Positions 16,544-25,282 of a stretch of 64,000 nt of DNA are shown in pieces. Origin of the DNA: Ahrensia marina (GTDB lineage Bacteria; Pseudomonadota; Alphaproteobacteria; Rhizobiales; Rhizobiaceae); contig NZ_JXMU01000005.1 of the NCBI RefSeq assembly GCF_001293565.1, positions 1-64,000 on the forward strand. Direction: 5' to 3'. A program made the translations under genes and the position numbers. Below the pieces are notes generated by a model, which saw only the letters and a program-made list of their open reading frames with translations, had not been told where the DNA came from and searched no databases. Numbering within the stretch: the first letter of the stretch is position 1; each line of letters begins with the position of its first letter.

Positions 16544-17749
16544 TTATTGAACTTCCGCCAATCCGACATTGGTGTTCAATAGATATTGGGCGAAAATCGG
16601 TCCGCTGGCAGCGCCCAGCGCGCGGGCATTGCCGCCAATGCTTCCGGCTTCGATTTTGGGCGGAATAAGGCCGCGCATATCCTGATTTGCAATATAGCGC
16701 GATGTCCTTTCAGCCAGCTCGAATCGGATATTTTCGGGAAAAGCACCATCGATAAGAACCGCTTCGAAATCGATGACCGAACAGGTTGATAACGCCGCCT
16801 TTGCCAGTTCCTGAGCCGTTTCGCCCATCCACGCATCGACATATCGCGTTAAACCACTCCAGTCTTGAGGCTGCTTCCACAGTATACTTTTATCGATACC
16901 GGCCTGTTCCAAGCGCGCTTCAAGCAAGTGAATTGATGCAATATCAATTAGCTGACGGCTCTCACCGTTCGGCCCTGTACTTCTGAGAGAGCCAAGCGCA
17001 CCGGCATTACCTTGATGTCCTTCAAAGACCGAATGGTTCAACACGATGCCACCGCCAACAAAAGCCGCAATGAAGAAATAAGCGTAATCGCGAAATTCTT
17101 TTCCGCGGCCATAGACATGCTCGGCGCGGCAAGCGGCTGTCGCATCGTTCATGATATAGATCGGTAAGGCGCTGAACCGCGAAACCTGTTCGCGAAGATC
17201 AATATCGCGCCACCGCAAAAACTCCTCAGCCGGCGCGCCGGCCAGCTCATACCAGTTCCACAACTCGAATGGTGCCGCCAATCCAATCCCGCAAACCCGT
17301 TCGCGCTCCAAGGGTGACAAATTTGAATTTATGTCAGCCATACCCGCTTCCAGAAATCCGAAAATCTGGTCCGGCATCGGATAATCATAGGCAATGTTTT
17401 TTTGCGCGCGAATACCGCCCTTAAAGTCGATAAGGATTAGATCAGCATTGCGTCTGCCGATTTTCAATCCAAATGCATAGGCTCCGCTTGCGGCCAATCC
17501 CATCGGGATGGACGGTTTGCCGACCCTTCCGCGCTGAGGTGCGCCCCGCTCCAAAAATCCGTCATTTTCCAATTTGCGCAAAATGATCGAGACGGTCTGC
17601 GCCGACAAGCCTGCACGGCGCGCCAGATCACTGCCCGGCATCGGCCCATTGCGCAAAAGCATGGACAGAAGCAAGCGCTCATTATAGTCGCGCAAACCGC
17701 TTTGGTTAGCGCCGCCACTGAGAGATCTGACTTTTGGCACGTTCATCAC
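16544..17749 (-). CDS. frcR: ROK-family transcriptional regulator, probable FrcR
   Basis: This 401-residue protein has an N-terminal winged helix (residues about 20-80: NERLLLSMLLRNGPMPGSDLARR, SAQTVSIILRKLENDGFL) followed by a ROK/NagC sugar-kinase-like fold with GIGLAAP and an active-site-like region MNDATAACRAEHVYG. The ROK zinc motif CxCGxxGCxE is not present; the corresponding place reads GALGSLRSTGPNGE, so metal binding is doubtful. It is divergent from frcB, and the operator at 17793-17825 lies between them. Regulation of frcBCAK is inferred from that arrangement, as in Sinorhizobium. Confidence 0.8.
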   Translation of the reverse strand: MMNVPKVRSLSGGANQSGLRDYNERLLLSMLLRNGPMPGSDLARRAGLSAQTVSIILRKLENDGFLERGAPQRGRVGKPSIPMGLAASGAYAFGLKIGRRNADLILIDFKGGIRAQKNIAYDYPMPDQIFGFLEAGMADINSNLSPLERERVCGIGLAAPFELWNWYELAGAPAEEFLRWRDIDLREQVSRFSALPIYIMNDATAACRAEHVYGRGKEFRDYAYFFIAAFVGGGIVLNHSVFEGHQGNAGALGSLRSTGPNGESRQLIDIASIHLLEARLEQAGIDKSILWKQPQDWSGLTRYVDAWMGETAQELAKAALSTCSVIDFEAVLIDGAFPENIRFELAERTSRYIANQDMRGLIPPKIEAGSIGGNARALGAASGPIFAQYLLNTNVGLAEVQ

Positions 17750-17792
17750 GTCTCCTCTATTCTATTTATTGCAGCATATAAAGCACGGACAA

Positions 17793-17825
17793 TCAATTAA
17801 TAAATAAACTTGATTTATTAATTGA
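17793..17825. promoter_or_regulatory. Perfect 13-bp inverted repeat operator between frcR and frcB
   Basis: TCAATTAATAAAT (17793-17805) and ATTTATTAATTGA (17813-17825) are exact inverted repeats with a 7-base spacer. The A/T-rich arms with ATTAATAAAT are typical of ROK repressor sites in alphaproteobacteria. The dyad lies 44 bases from the frcR start and 98 bases from frcB, so one site could control both directions. Confidence 0.8.
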
Positions 17826-17922
17826 CTCTGTTAAATTTTTGAGTCTGAATAGTGCGGGCTCACCGAATACTCGGTGCCTGCTATTTGTTTCGCGGCATGG
17901 TGCCGCTTTTGGGAGGAACATC

Positions 17923-18954
17923 ATGAAAAATACTATTCTGGCGGCCGCCGCCAGCGCTCTTGTCGCATCTGCAGCCTTCATCACACCAGCATCTGCTGAA
18001 AGTCATTCAGCCAGCGCCTGCCTGATTACAAAAACCGATACGAATCCGTTTTTTGTGAAGATGAAAGAGGGCGCGGAAGCCAAAGCTGCAGAGCTTGGTG
18101 TTGAGCTGAAGACTTTTGCGGGAAAGATTGACGGTGACCATGAAACTCAGGTCGCGGCGATTGAAACATGCATCGCCGATGGTGCAAAAGGCATATTGAT
18201 AACCGCATCTGACACATCATCCATTGTTTCATCAGTACAGCAGGCACGTGATGCCGGTTTGCTTGTTATTGCGCTCGATACACCGCTCAATCCGATTGAT
18301 GCGGCCGATGCCACATTCGCAACAGATAACTTTCTGGCCGGTGAATTGATCGGCAAATGGGCAGCCGCAACGCTCGGCGATGAAGCGGCCAATGCAAAGA
18401 TTGCCATGCTCGACCTTGGCGTGTCACAGCCGACCGTTGGCGTTTTGCGCGACCAGGGTTTCCTGCAGGGATTTGGCATTGAGCTTGGTGATCCAAACAA
18501 ATGGGGTGATGAGACAGACCCGCGTATCGTCGGCAATGATGTAACAGCAGGCAATGAAGAGGGCGGCCGCAAGGCGATGGAAAACCTTCTGGCAAAAGAT
18601 TCTGAAATCAATGTCGTTTATACCATCAACGAACCTGCGGCAGCCGGTGCCTATGAGGCACTGAAATCCATCGGCCGTGAGAATGACGTGCTTATCGTTT
18701 CTGTTGATGGCGGATGCCCGGGTGTTCAAAATGTTGCCGATGGCGTTATCGGTGCAACATCACAGCAATACCCGCTTCTCATGGCATCCAAAGGAATTGA
18801 AGCCATTGCAGCATGGGCCAAAGACGGCACCAAACCTGCACTCACTGAAGGCAAAAACTTCTTTGATACAGGCGTTGCACTTGTCACCGACAAGCCCGCC
18901 GAAGGTGTAGAATCAATCAGCGTCAAAGAAGGCATGGACAAGTGCTGGGGTTGA
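17923..18954 (+). CDS. frcB: Fructose ABC transporter substrate-binding protein
   Basis: This 343-residue precursor has a signal peptide (about 1-24, ending PASA) and a periplasmic-binding-protein type 1 (ribose/galactose) fold ([52 protein letters not shown]). Close agreement in gene order with Sinorhizobium FrcBCAK, importer of fructose, ribose and mannose. ATG 17923 follows GGGAGGAA and begins the signal peptide; the frame is open 84 bases further upstream without a good start. Confidence 0.92.
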   Translation: MKNTILAAAASALVASAAFITPASAESHSASACLITKTDTNPFFVKMKEGAEAKAAELGVELKTFAGKIDGDHETQVAAIETCIADGAKGILITASDTSSIVSSVQQARDAGLLVIALDTPLNPIDAADATFATDNFLAGELIGKWAAATLGDEAANAKIAMLDLGVSQPTVGVLRDQGFLQGFGIELGDPNKWGDETDPRIVGNDVTAGNEEGGRKAMENLLAKDSEINVVYTINEPAAAGAYEALKSIGRENDVLIVSVDGGCPGVQNVADGVIGATSQQYPLLMASKGIEAIAAWAKDGTKPALTEGKNFFDTGVALVTDKPAEGVESISVKEGMDKCWG

Positions 18955-19039
18955 TCTGCCAGTCTTTTAGATAAACTCTCGCTTGGGGCGGCTGCAATGC
19001 AGCCGCCACATTGCCAAAATATCAGGGTCGGGGAAAATT

Positions 19040-20122
19040 ATGGCTGACGCACAAGAATATGAGAAATCTGCGACAAGCAGCGCCCAAACAATTGCGCAAT
19101 TTGATGACGATAACCGCAGCTTTGTCAGTCAACTGCAGCATCGACTGCACCTAACGCCATCCCTTGTACCGCTAATTGTTCTCATTCTTGCGATCATTGT
19201 TTTCGGCATATTGCTTGGTAGCAAATTCTTTTCACCTTTTGCGCTCACACTCATTCTTCAGCAAGTTGCCATTGTCGGCATTGTGGGTGCCGCACAGTCG
19301 CTTGTTATTCTAACGGCGGGCATTGATTTGTCGGTCGGTGCCATCATGGTTCTGTCATCTGTCGTTATGGGACAGTTTACATTCCGTTATGGCCTTCCGG
19401 TTGAGGTGGCTGTTGCCTGCGGTCTCTTATGCGGAACGCTGTGCGGCTTTATCAACGGATGGCTGGTTGCGGTCATGCGCCTTCCGCCTTTCATTGTGAC
19501 ACTGGGCATGTGGCAGATCATACTGGCGACTAATTTCCTTTTTTCGGCCAATGAAACCATTCGCAGTCAGGAAATTGCAAGCGAAGCGCCTCTTTTACAA
19601 TTTTTCGGCACGACACTGACAATTGGTGCAGATGAAGCAGGGCGGGGCGGCGCAAACTTTACATACGGTGTTGTCTTTCTCGTCTCGCTGGTTCTTGTTC
19701 TTGCCTATGTATTGCGCGAAACGGCTTGGGGCAGACATGTTTACGCTGTTGGTGATGACCCCGATGCTGCGGAACTTTCAGGCGTTCAGGTCAAGCGCAC
19801 ACTTATTTCCGTTTACATGTTGTCAGGACTAATCTGCGCCTTTGCGGGCTGGGCACTTATCGGCCGTATCGGCTCTGTCTCGCCAACGTCGGGCCAGCTT
19901 GCGAATATTGAATCGATCACAGCTGTTGTAATCGGCGGTATCTCGCTGTTTGGCGGGCGCGGGTCTGTTCTTGGCATGTTATTTGGAGCGCTTATCGTCG
20001 GTGTCTTTACACTTGGTTTGCGTCTACTTGGCGCAGATGCGCAATGGACTTATCTACTGATTGGTCTGCTCATCATTGCAGCTGTTGCCGTCGACCAATG
20101 GATCAGAAAGGTGTCAAACTAA
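19040..20122 (+). CDS. frcC: Fructose ABC transporter permease
   Basis: This 360-residue inner-membrane protein of the CUT2 permease family (RbsC-like) has about ten hydrophobic segments. Family motifs include LTAGIDLSVGAIMVLSSVV, RLPPFIVTLGMW and VIGGISLFGGRGSVLGMLFGAL. It lies 85 bases after frcB. Its stop codon overlaps the frcA start by one base (TAATG). ATG 19040 is chosen over an ATG 57 bases upstream, which would add an unrelated leader. Confidence 0.92.
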   Translation: MADAQEYEKSATSSAQTIAQFDDDNRSFVSQLQHRLHLTPSLVPLIVLILAIIVFGILLGSKFFSPFALTLILQQVAIVGIVGAAQSLVILTAGIDLSVGAIMVLSSVVMGQFTFRYGLPVEVAVACGLLCGTLCGFINGWLVAVMRLPPFIVTLGMWQIILATNFLFSANETIRSQEIASEAPLLQFFGTTLTIGADEAGRGGANFTYGVVFLVSLVLVLAYVLRETAWGRHVYAVGDDPDAAELSGVQVKRTLISVYMLSGLICAFAGWALIGRIGSVSPTSGQLANIESITAVVIGGISLFGGRGSVLGMLFGALIVGVFTLGLRLLGADAQWTYLLIGLLIIAAVAVDQWIRKVSN

Positions 20123-20898
20123 TGGAACCGATTTTGAAAGGCCGGAATCTGGTCAAGCGCTATGGCAGAGTAACCGCGCTGGATCATTGTGATTTTGATT
20201 TGATGCCAGGTGAAATACTTGCAGTTATCGGCGACAATGGCGCGGGAAAATCAACCCTGATCAAAGCCTTGTCGGGGGCCGTTATTCCCGATGCGGGCAC
20301 CATATACATTGAAGGCAAAGAGGTGAAGTTCACCTCGCCTATTCAAGCCCGCACCCACGGCATTGAAACTGTTTATCAGACGCTTGCGATGTCTCCCGCA
20401 CTGTCAATTGCGGATAATATGTTTATGGGCCGAGAAATTAGAAAAGAAGGTTTTATGGGCACTGTTTTCAGACAGCTCGACCGCAAGAAGATGGAGACCC
20501 TTGCCCGTGAAAAACTGACCGAACTCGGCTTGATGACAATCCAGAATATCAATCAGGCAGTCGAAACCCTCTCCGGTGGCCAGCGTCAGGGCGTTGCGGT
20601 TGCACGCGCTGCTGCCTTCGGCTCGAAAGTCATTATTCTTGACGAGCCGACGGCCGCACTCGGCGTAAAAGAATCTCGTAAAGTGCTGGAACTTATCCAG
20701 GATGTGAAAGCACGCGGCATTCCGATTATATTAATCTCACACAACATGCCGCACGTCTTTGAAGTTGCTGACCGCATTCATATTCACCGGCTTGGAAAGC
20801 GCCTATGTGTCATTGACCCCAAGGACTACACCATGTCTGACGCGGTCGCATTTATGACCGGAGCCAAGGAACCGCCATCAGAAGCTGTGGCAGCGTGA
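20122..20898 (+). CDS. frcA: Fructose ABC transporter ATP-binding protein
   Basis: This protein has 258 residues with one ABC domain: Walker A GDNGAGKSTLI, signature LSGGQRQGVAVAR, Walker B IILDEPTAAL, switch His in LISHNMPHV. Most CUT2 ATPases are double-length; FrcA is known for having a single domain, which matches. ATG 20122 overlaps the frcC stop by one base; upstream in-frame ATGs lie inside frcC and are not used. Confidence 0.92.
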   Translation: MEPILKGRNLVKRYGRVTALDHCDFDLMPGEILAVIGDNGAGKSTLIKALSGAVIPDAGTIYIEGKEVKFTSPIQARTHGIETVYQTLAMSPALSIADNMFMGREIRKEGFMGTVFRQLDRKKMETLAREKLTELGLMTIQNINQAVETLSGGQRQGVAVARAAAFGSKVIILDEPTAALGVKESRKVLELIQDVKARGIPIILISHNMPHVFEVADRIHIHRLGKRLCVIDPKDYTMSDAVAFMTGAKEPPSEAVAA

Positions 20899-20904
20899 AG
20901 GCTT

Positions 20905-21540
20905 ATGTTCGAAGATGAACGAGCTACCATTCTGGCACGGATTGATAAGCTGTCCACAAATGCCAGCCGATTAATGATCGCTATCGCCGGTCCGCCTGCG
21001 GCCGGTAAATCTACATTGGCAGAACTCGCGGTCAATGATTTGAACGCTCAGACTGACGGTAAAGCTGCCCTTGTGCCGATGGACGGATTTCATCTGGACA
21101 ATTTAACCCTTGATGAAATGGGTCTGCGCCAACGAAAGGGCGCGGCCGAGACATTTGATGCGGCGGGTTTTGTAAGCCTCGTCCGTCAGATTTCACATCA
21201 GGGACACGAAGTTTTCTATCCGGTTTTTGATCGCTCGCTTGATAAAGCTATTCCCAATGCAGCATCGGTTTCCAAAAACACCCAGATTGTTGTCATTGAA
21301 GGAAATTATCTTCTTTTGAAAGAAAAGCCGTGGTCTGATCTGAATCAGTTCTTCGACCTTACTATCTTTGTTCGACCGGACATTGATGTGCTGCAAAGCC
21401 GTTTAATCGACAGATGGCATCAATATGGTTTTGATGCAGATAGCGCCTTTCAAAAGGCGATGGGGAACGACATACCAAACGCACTTTATGTTCTTGAAAA
21501 CAGCAGTGCTGCTGATCTGGAATTTAGTGCGAAAACTTAA
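20905..21540 (+). CDS. frcK: P-loop sugar/nucleoside-type kinase FrcK
   Basis: This 211-residue P-loop kinase of the uridine kinase/pantothenate kinase fold has Walker A IAGPPAAGKSTLAE (residues about 26-39), a substrate loop MDGFHLDN, and VIEGNYLLL before the lid with RLIDRW. It is the last gene of frcBCAK, 6 bases after frcA. The position indicates phosphorylation of the imported sugar or a derivative, but the substrate has not been firmly set even for the Sinorhizobium protein. Confidence 0.85.
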   Translation: MFEDERATILARIDKLSTNASRLMIAIAGPPAAGKSTLAELAVNDLNAQTDGKAALVPMDGFHLDNLTLDEMGLRQRKGAAETFDAAGFVSLVRQISHQGHEVFYPVFDRSLDKAIPNAASVSKNTQIVVIEGNYLLLKEKPWSDLNQFFDLTIFVRPDIDVLQSRLIDRWHQYGFDADSAFQKAMGNDIPNALYVLENSSAADLEFSAKT

Positions 21541-21570
21541 CCGGCGACGTTTCGTTGGCCGTACCAATAA

Positions 21571-22032
21571 TTACGGCAATGACAATGGCCTGTTTTCCAA
21601 AATTGCTTCCATTGCAAACAGGCCTGTAACAGTTTCCAGCTCAACTTTTGATGTAAGTCGCTGATACACAGCGTCGTAACCGGCCATTGATGTTGTCACC
21701 ACTTTGATCAAATAATCCCAGTCGCCGCCGATCCGGTAGACATCAACAATTTCCGGTATATTGGCCACCTGCTTGCGAAAGGACTGTGACCATTCTTCAC
21801 TATGCTGACGGGTACGGATCATCATGAAAACCGTTAAATCCAAACCGACCGCTTCCGGTGAGATACGGGCGTGGTTGCCTTCAATAATACCACTGTCAGC
21901 CAATCGACGCATCCGTCGCCAGCATGCATTTTGAGACAGGCCTACCTCGGCAGCAATGTCACGTTGCGACAACGTACAGTCCCTTTGCAGAACTGTGATA
22001 ATTTTTCGATCAATATCATCATAATCAATCAT
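21571..22032 (-). CDS. Lrp/AsnC-family transcriptional regulator
   Basis: This 153-residue protein has an N-terminal HTH (IDRKIITVLQRDCTLSQRDIAAEVGLSQNACWRRMRRL) and a C-terminal RAM/ligand domain (FMMIRTRQHSEEW, VDVYRIGGDWDYLIKVV). It is divergent from the class V aminotransferase-like gene with 94 bases between starts, so it probably regulates that gene in response to an amino acid. ATG 22032 (MIDYDD) is preferred to TTG 22041. Confidence 0.88.
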   Translation of the reverse strand: MIDYDDIDRKIITVLQRDCTLSQRDIAAEVGLSQNACWRRMRRLADSGIIEGNHARISPEAVGLDLTVFMMIRTRQHSEEWSQSFRKQVANIPEIVDVYRIGGDWDYLIKVVTTSMAGYDAVYQRLTSKVELETVTGLFAMEAILENRPLSLP

Positions 22033-22126
22033 TTGACCCAATATTCATATAAAATATGCAAAAACAAGTGAAATCTTTTGCCCTGCGATCAGTTAATTAT
22101 AGAACATCATCTTAGGGAGCAGACCA

Positions 22127-23575
22127 ATGAACAAGCAATCCGGTCAAGATTTGTTTGAGCGTTTTCAAATAAACATCCAATCTGAAACTATTGTGCAAGA
22201 TCTGATCGACGGATTGATCGGGCATGATGCTGTCATCGAAGGGCCGTTCGGGAAAAAACCTTTGATCTATGCGGATTACGTCGCTTCAGGGCGCGCGCTG
22301 CGGCAAATCGAAGAATTTGTTATGTCGGAATTGCTGCCCTTCTATGCCAATAGCCATACAGAGGCATCCTTTGTTGGCGGCATGATGACACGGCTGCGCC
22401 GTCAGGCGCGTGATATTATCCGCGGCGAATACAACGCATCTCAAGATCATGCCGTCATCTTTACCGGTTCAGGAGCAACTAGCGGCATCAACCGGCTTGT
22501 GCACCTGTTAGGACTGCGCAACATGGTCCAGCAGGGCAAGGCGCCGGTGGTTCTGATTGGCCCTTATGAGCATCACTCCAATATTTTGCCTTGGCGGGAA
22601 AGCGGCGCGGAAGTGATCGAAGTGCCGGAAGCAGCTCATGGCGGACCGTGTATGTCAGTACTCCAGCAAACGCTGGGACAGGTTCAGGGGCGGCCAGTTA
22701 TCGGTGCTTTTTCGGCAGCCTCTAACGTTACCGGTATTGTCACTGATGTTGTTGCTGTCAGCCGTATCTTAAAAGCGGCCGGTGCTACAGTGGTCTGGGA
22801 TTATGCGGGCGGTGCGCCCTATCTTTCAATCGACCTTTGTCCTTCTTTCGATGCTTTGATTGATGCGGTAGTATTATCGCCTCATAAGTTTGTCGGCGGG
22901 CCGCAAGCCTCCGGCATTCTTATCCTTCGCCATGATGCGATACGCACTGACAAACCAACCTTACCTGGTGGCGGTACTGTCAAATTTGTCTCGCCAACCG
23001 CCCATGATTATTCCGGCAGTGTTGAGGCGCGTGAAGAAGCAGGCACTCCAAATGTCATTGGCGACCTGCGCTCTGCCCTGTGCTTGCTGGTTAAATCGGC
23101 AATTGGCCAAGATTACATTACTAAACGCAATAAAGAGAATTGCGCTAGGGCGTTGCAGGCATGGGGCAACCATCCCAATATCGTGCTGCTTGGCAATATC
23201 GGCTGCGACCGGCTTCCCATCTTCTCATTTAGAATAAAAAACAGCGCAGGCGGCTATGTTCACCAGCAATTGATCACACGCCTGCTTTCAGATTGCTATG
23301 GTATTCAGGCGCGCGGTGGCTGTGCTTGCGCCGGGCCTTATGTACACCGTGCTATGGGTATTGACGGAAATGCCTCCGATCAGATGCGCGCCGCAATTCT
23401 TGCAGGGCATGAGATCGAGAAACCCGGTTTTGCGCGTTTGAACTTCAGCTTTCTTGCAACAGATGCAGAGATCGATGCCATTTTGAAAGCCGTGTTGGAA
23501 TTGGCAGACAGCGCAGGCGGATATGAAAGTTCTTATAAATGCGATCCGGCAACAGCGATTTTCACACCGGCATAG
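22127..23575 (+). CDS. Class V aminotransferase / cysteine desulfurase-like PLP enzyme
   Basis: This 482-residue fold-type I PLP enzyme has an early motif YADYVASGRALRQIE, a phosphate loop FTGSGATSGINRLVHLLG, cofactor Asp/His region VVWDYAGGAPY and PLP lysine in VLSPHKFVGGPQASG. A cysteine-rich C-terminal stretch RGGCACAGPYVHRAMGID is typical of the SufS/CsdB-like group of unknown substrate. The Lrp-type gene next to it suggests amino acid metabolism. A start with GGGAG 8 bases upstream supports 22127. Confidence 0.85.
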   Translation: MNKQSGQDLFERFQINIQSETIVQDLIDGLIGHDAVIEGPFGKKPLIYADYVASGRALRQIEEFVMSELLPFYANSHTEASFVGGMMTRLRRQARDIIRGEYNASQDHAVIFTGSGATSGINRLVHLLGLRNMVQQGKAPVVLIGPYEHHSNILPWRESGAEVIEVPEAAHGGPCMSVLQQTLGQVQGRPVIGAFSAASNVTGIVTDVVAVSRILKAAGATVVWDYAGGAPYLSIDLCPSFDALIDAVVLSPHKFVGGPQASGILILRHDAIRTDKPTLPGGGTVKFVSPTAHDYSGSVEAREEAGTPNVIGDLRSALCLLVKSAIGQDYITKRNKENCARALQAWGNHPNIVLLGNIGCDRLPIFSFRIKNSAGGYVHQQLITRLLSDCYGIQARGGCACAGPYVHRAMGIDGNASDQMRAAILAGHEIEKPGFARLNFSFLATDAEIDAILKAVLELADSAGGYESSYKCDPATAIFTPA

Positions 23576-23592
23576 GCACTTGAATATACAAA

Positions 23593-23624
23593 AGTGCCGA
23601 AGCGTCTGAAATCACTCCGGCACT
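23593..23624. terminator. Weak hairpin between convergent genes
   Basis: AGTGCCG (23593-23599) pairs with CGGCACT (23618-23624) across an 18-base loop. It lies between the convergent genes ending at 23575 and 23657. There is no clear U tract, so the terminator role is tentative. Confidence 0.35.
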
Positions 23625-23656
23625 GTTAAATTATCTTAGCTATGCGATTCCGTCGA

Positions 23657-24124
23657 TTAAGCCGGTTCGCTGTTTTTCATATATTCGCTCAATACTGCCT
23701 TGTTGGTTGTACCTGCTTCCTGACTTTCTGAAGCAAACAGGCTTATCAAAGCATTTGATTGGGTTTTCGAAGTGAAGACAGAGTTCATAATCATTTCAGC
23801 CTGGACACGCTCGGCCACGCGGCGTGTATAAGCGCTATCATCAAATGATGATGACGCTACTGCATTTTCATTTGAAGCAGCCTGCGAGGACGCAGAAGGC
23901 TGTGCGCTTTTAGACGAGGCATTAGCCGCTTTGCTAGAGCTTACTGCAGTCTGTGCCTGTGCAGCTCCGCCTGCATTTGAGCTTTGGCTGCTGCCAGAGT
24001 TAGACTGCGATGGTGCAGCTTCAGACTGCCCTTGCTCTTCAGTATTTGGCTGAGCTTGCTGATTTTGGTTTTCTGCAGGCTTTTGGCCTGAAGGTGTAAA
24101 AACATTCGAAACGCCGGTTAGCAT
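23657..24124 (-). CDS. Ser/Ala/Gln-rich low-complexity protein
   Basis: This 155-residue protein is not recognised. Residues about 15-95 are a low-complexity tract of Gln, Asn, Ser and Ala with little charge. The last 60 residues look folded and helical (YTRRVAERVQAEMIMNSVF and later LISLFASES). No signal peptide or membrane segment is visible. ATG 24124 has AGGA 11 bases upstream. It is isolated, convergent with the PLP enzyme and followed at distance by kdgK. Coding is supported by a clean 155-codon frame with a ribosome site, though composition is biased. Confidence 0.6.
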   Translation of the reverse strand: MLTGVSNVFTPSGQKPAENQNQQAQPNTEEQGQSEAAPSQSNSGSSQSSNAGGAAQAQTAVSSSKAANASSKSAQPSASSQAASNENAVASSSFDDSAYTRRVAERVQAEMIMNSVFTSKTQSNALISLFASESQEAGTTNKAVLSEYMKNSEPA

Positions 24125-24280
24125 ATTGGTTGGTCCTAGTTAGTTGTTCTGACCAGGTTTCTAATTGTAATTTTTTAAAATAACTTCCTTGAACTTCCTG
24201 CAATTTCTCTCAAATTAAAATTGTATTTTAAGTAATTGAGTTCTTAGCAAACTAATTTGGAAGGTGATGGATTTCTCGAT

Positions 24281-25198
24281 TTATTCGATAATAGCGCCGC
24301 GGAAACCGACAACCCGCGAAGCCATTGCATGGGCTTGATGACACGCCTCATGCACGGAGCATCCGTTGAGAAGTGCACCTAAAAAAGTACCGTTAAAGCT
24401 GTCTCCGGCACCTGTTGTATCGACAACATTTTCCGCAGGCGCAAAATTGGCATCACCCAATGCTTCCGCGCCGCTGATAACAACCGGTCCCTTGTCACCA
24501 CGTTTTAATATACAAAGAGGCATTTTATATCCGGCGAGACGTTCGGTCGTAGCCTCGGCATCCTGATCAAACAAAGCCATCTCATCATCAACTGATGGGA
24601 AACCAATATCCGTCTGTTTCCAGAAATCAGAAACAACGCTGCGTGCCGTCTCGTTAGATTCCCAAAGCGTAGGACGATAGTTGGAATCAAAAGCAACAAG
24701 AACGCCATTCTTGCGCAGCTCTGATAGCTGTTTCAATAATGCGTCACGTATAGCCGGCGCTAGTACAGCAACTGTTATCGCTGAAAGGTAGATCAAATCC
24801 GCGCCATCCAATGAGGAAAAGTCCGGCGCATCATCAGTGCCAAACATGATGCGCGCTGCGGACTGGTTTCTCCAATACTGGAAGGTACGCTCGCCCTGTG
24901 CATCTGTACTGATCACATAAAGACCGACAGTACGCTGCTTATCGGTCGCAACCAATTGCGCGTTAATATTATTGGCTTCGACAACAGATCGAAGGCGCGC
25001 GGAAAATTTATCATTACCTGCGCGGGATACAAAAGAGACGGATGCACCACTCTTTAAAGTTCGCCTTAAATAAATTGCCGAATTCAGAACATCGCCAGCG
25101 ATACCTATTCGGGCTGTACTGCCGTCTGCATCAACGCTCAATTCTACCATCGCCTCGCCAGCGCATCGTATATCTTTTACGTTTTCAAACGGAATCAT
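24281..25198 (-). CDS. kdgK: PfkB-family sugar kinase, probably 2-keto-3-deoxygluconate kinase
   Basis: This 305-residue ribokinase-fold kinase shows CAGEAMVELS near the start, GIAGDVLNSAIYLRR (KDG-type sugar site), FQYWRNQSAAR as in KdgK, and the C-terminal catalytic signature DTTGAGDSFNGTFLGAL with the base Asp. KdgK phosphorylates 2-keto-3-deoxygluconate before KDPG aldolase. No other Entner-Doudoroff gene is adjacent, so identity rests on motifs only. Start at 25198 (MIPFEN) has AAAGG upstream; an ATG 30 bases earlier is possible. Confidence 0.78.
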   Translation of the reverse strand: MIPFENVKDIRCAGEAMVELSVDADGSTARIGIAGDVLNSAIYLRRTLKSGASVSFVSRAGNDKFSARLRSVVEANNINAQLVATDKQRTVGLYVISTDAQGERTFQYWRNQSAARIMFGTDDAPDFSSLDGADLIYLSAITVAVLAPAIRDALLKQLSELRKNGVLVAFDSNYRPTLWESNETARSVVSDFWKQTDIGFPSVDDEMALFDQDAEATTERLAGYKMPLCILKRGDKGPVVISGAEALGDANFAPAENVVDTTGAGDSFNGTFLGALLNGCSVHEACHQAHAMASRVVGFRGAIIE

Positions 25199-25282
25199 CT
25201 CATATTGCCTTTCAACTATGCGCACCAAGCACGGAATAGGCGGAGTAATAATTATCGCTGGGTAAAGTGCAAGGCGTGAAAA

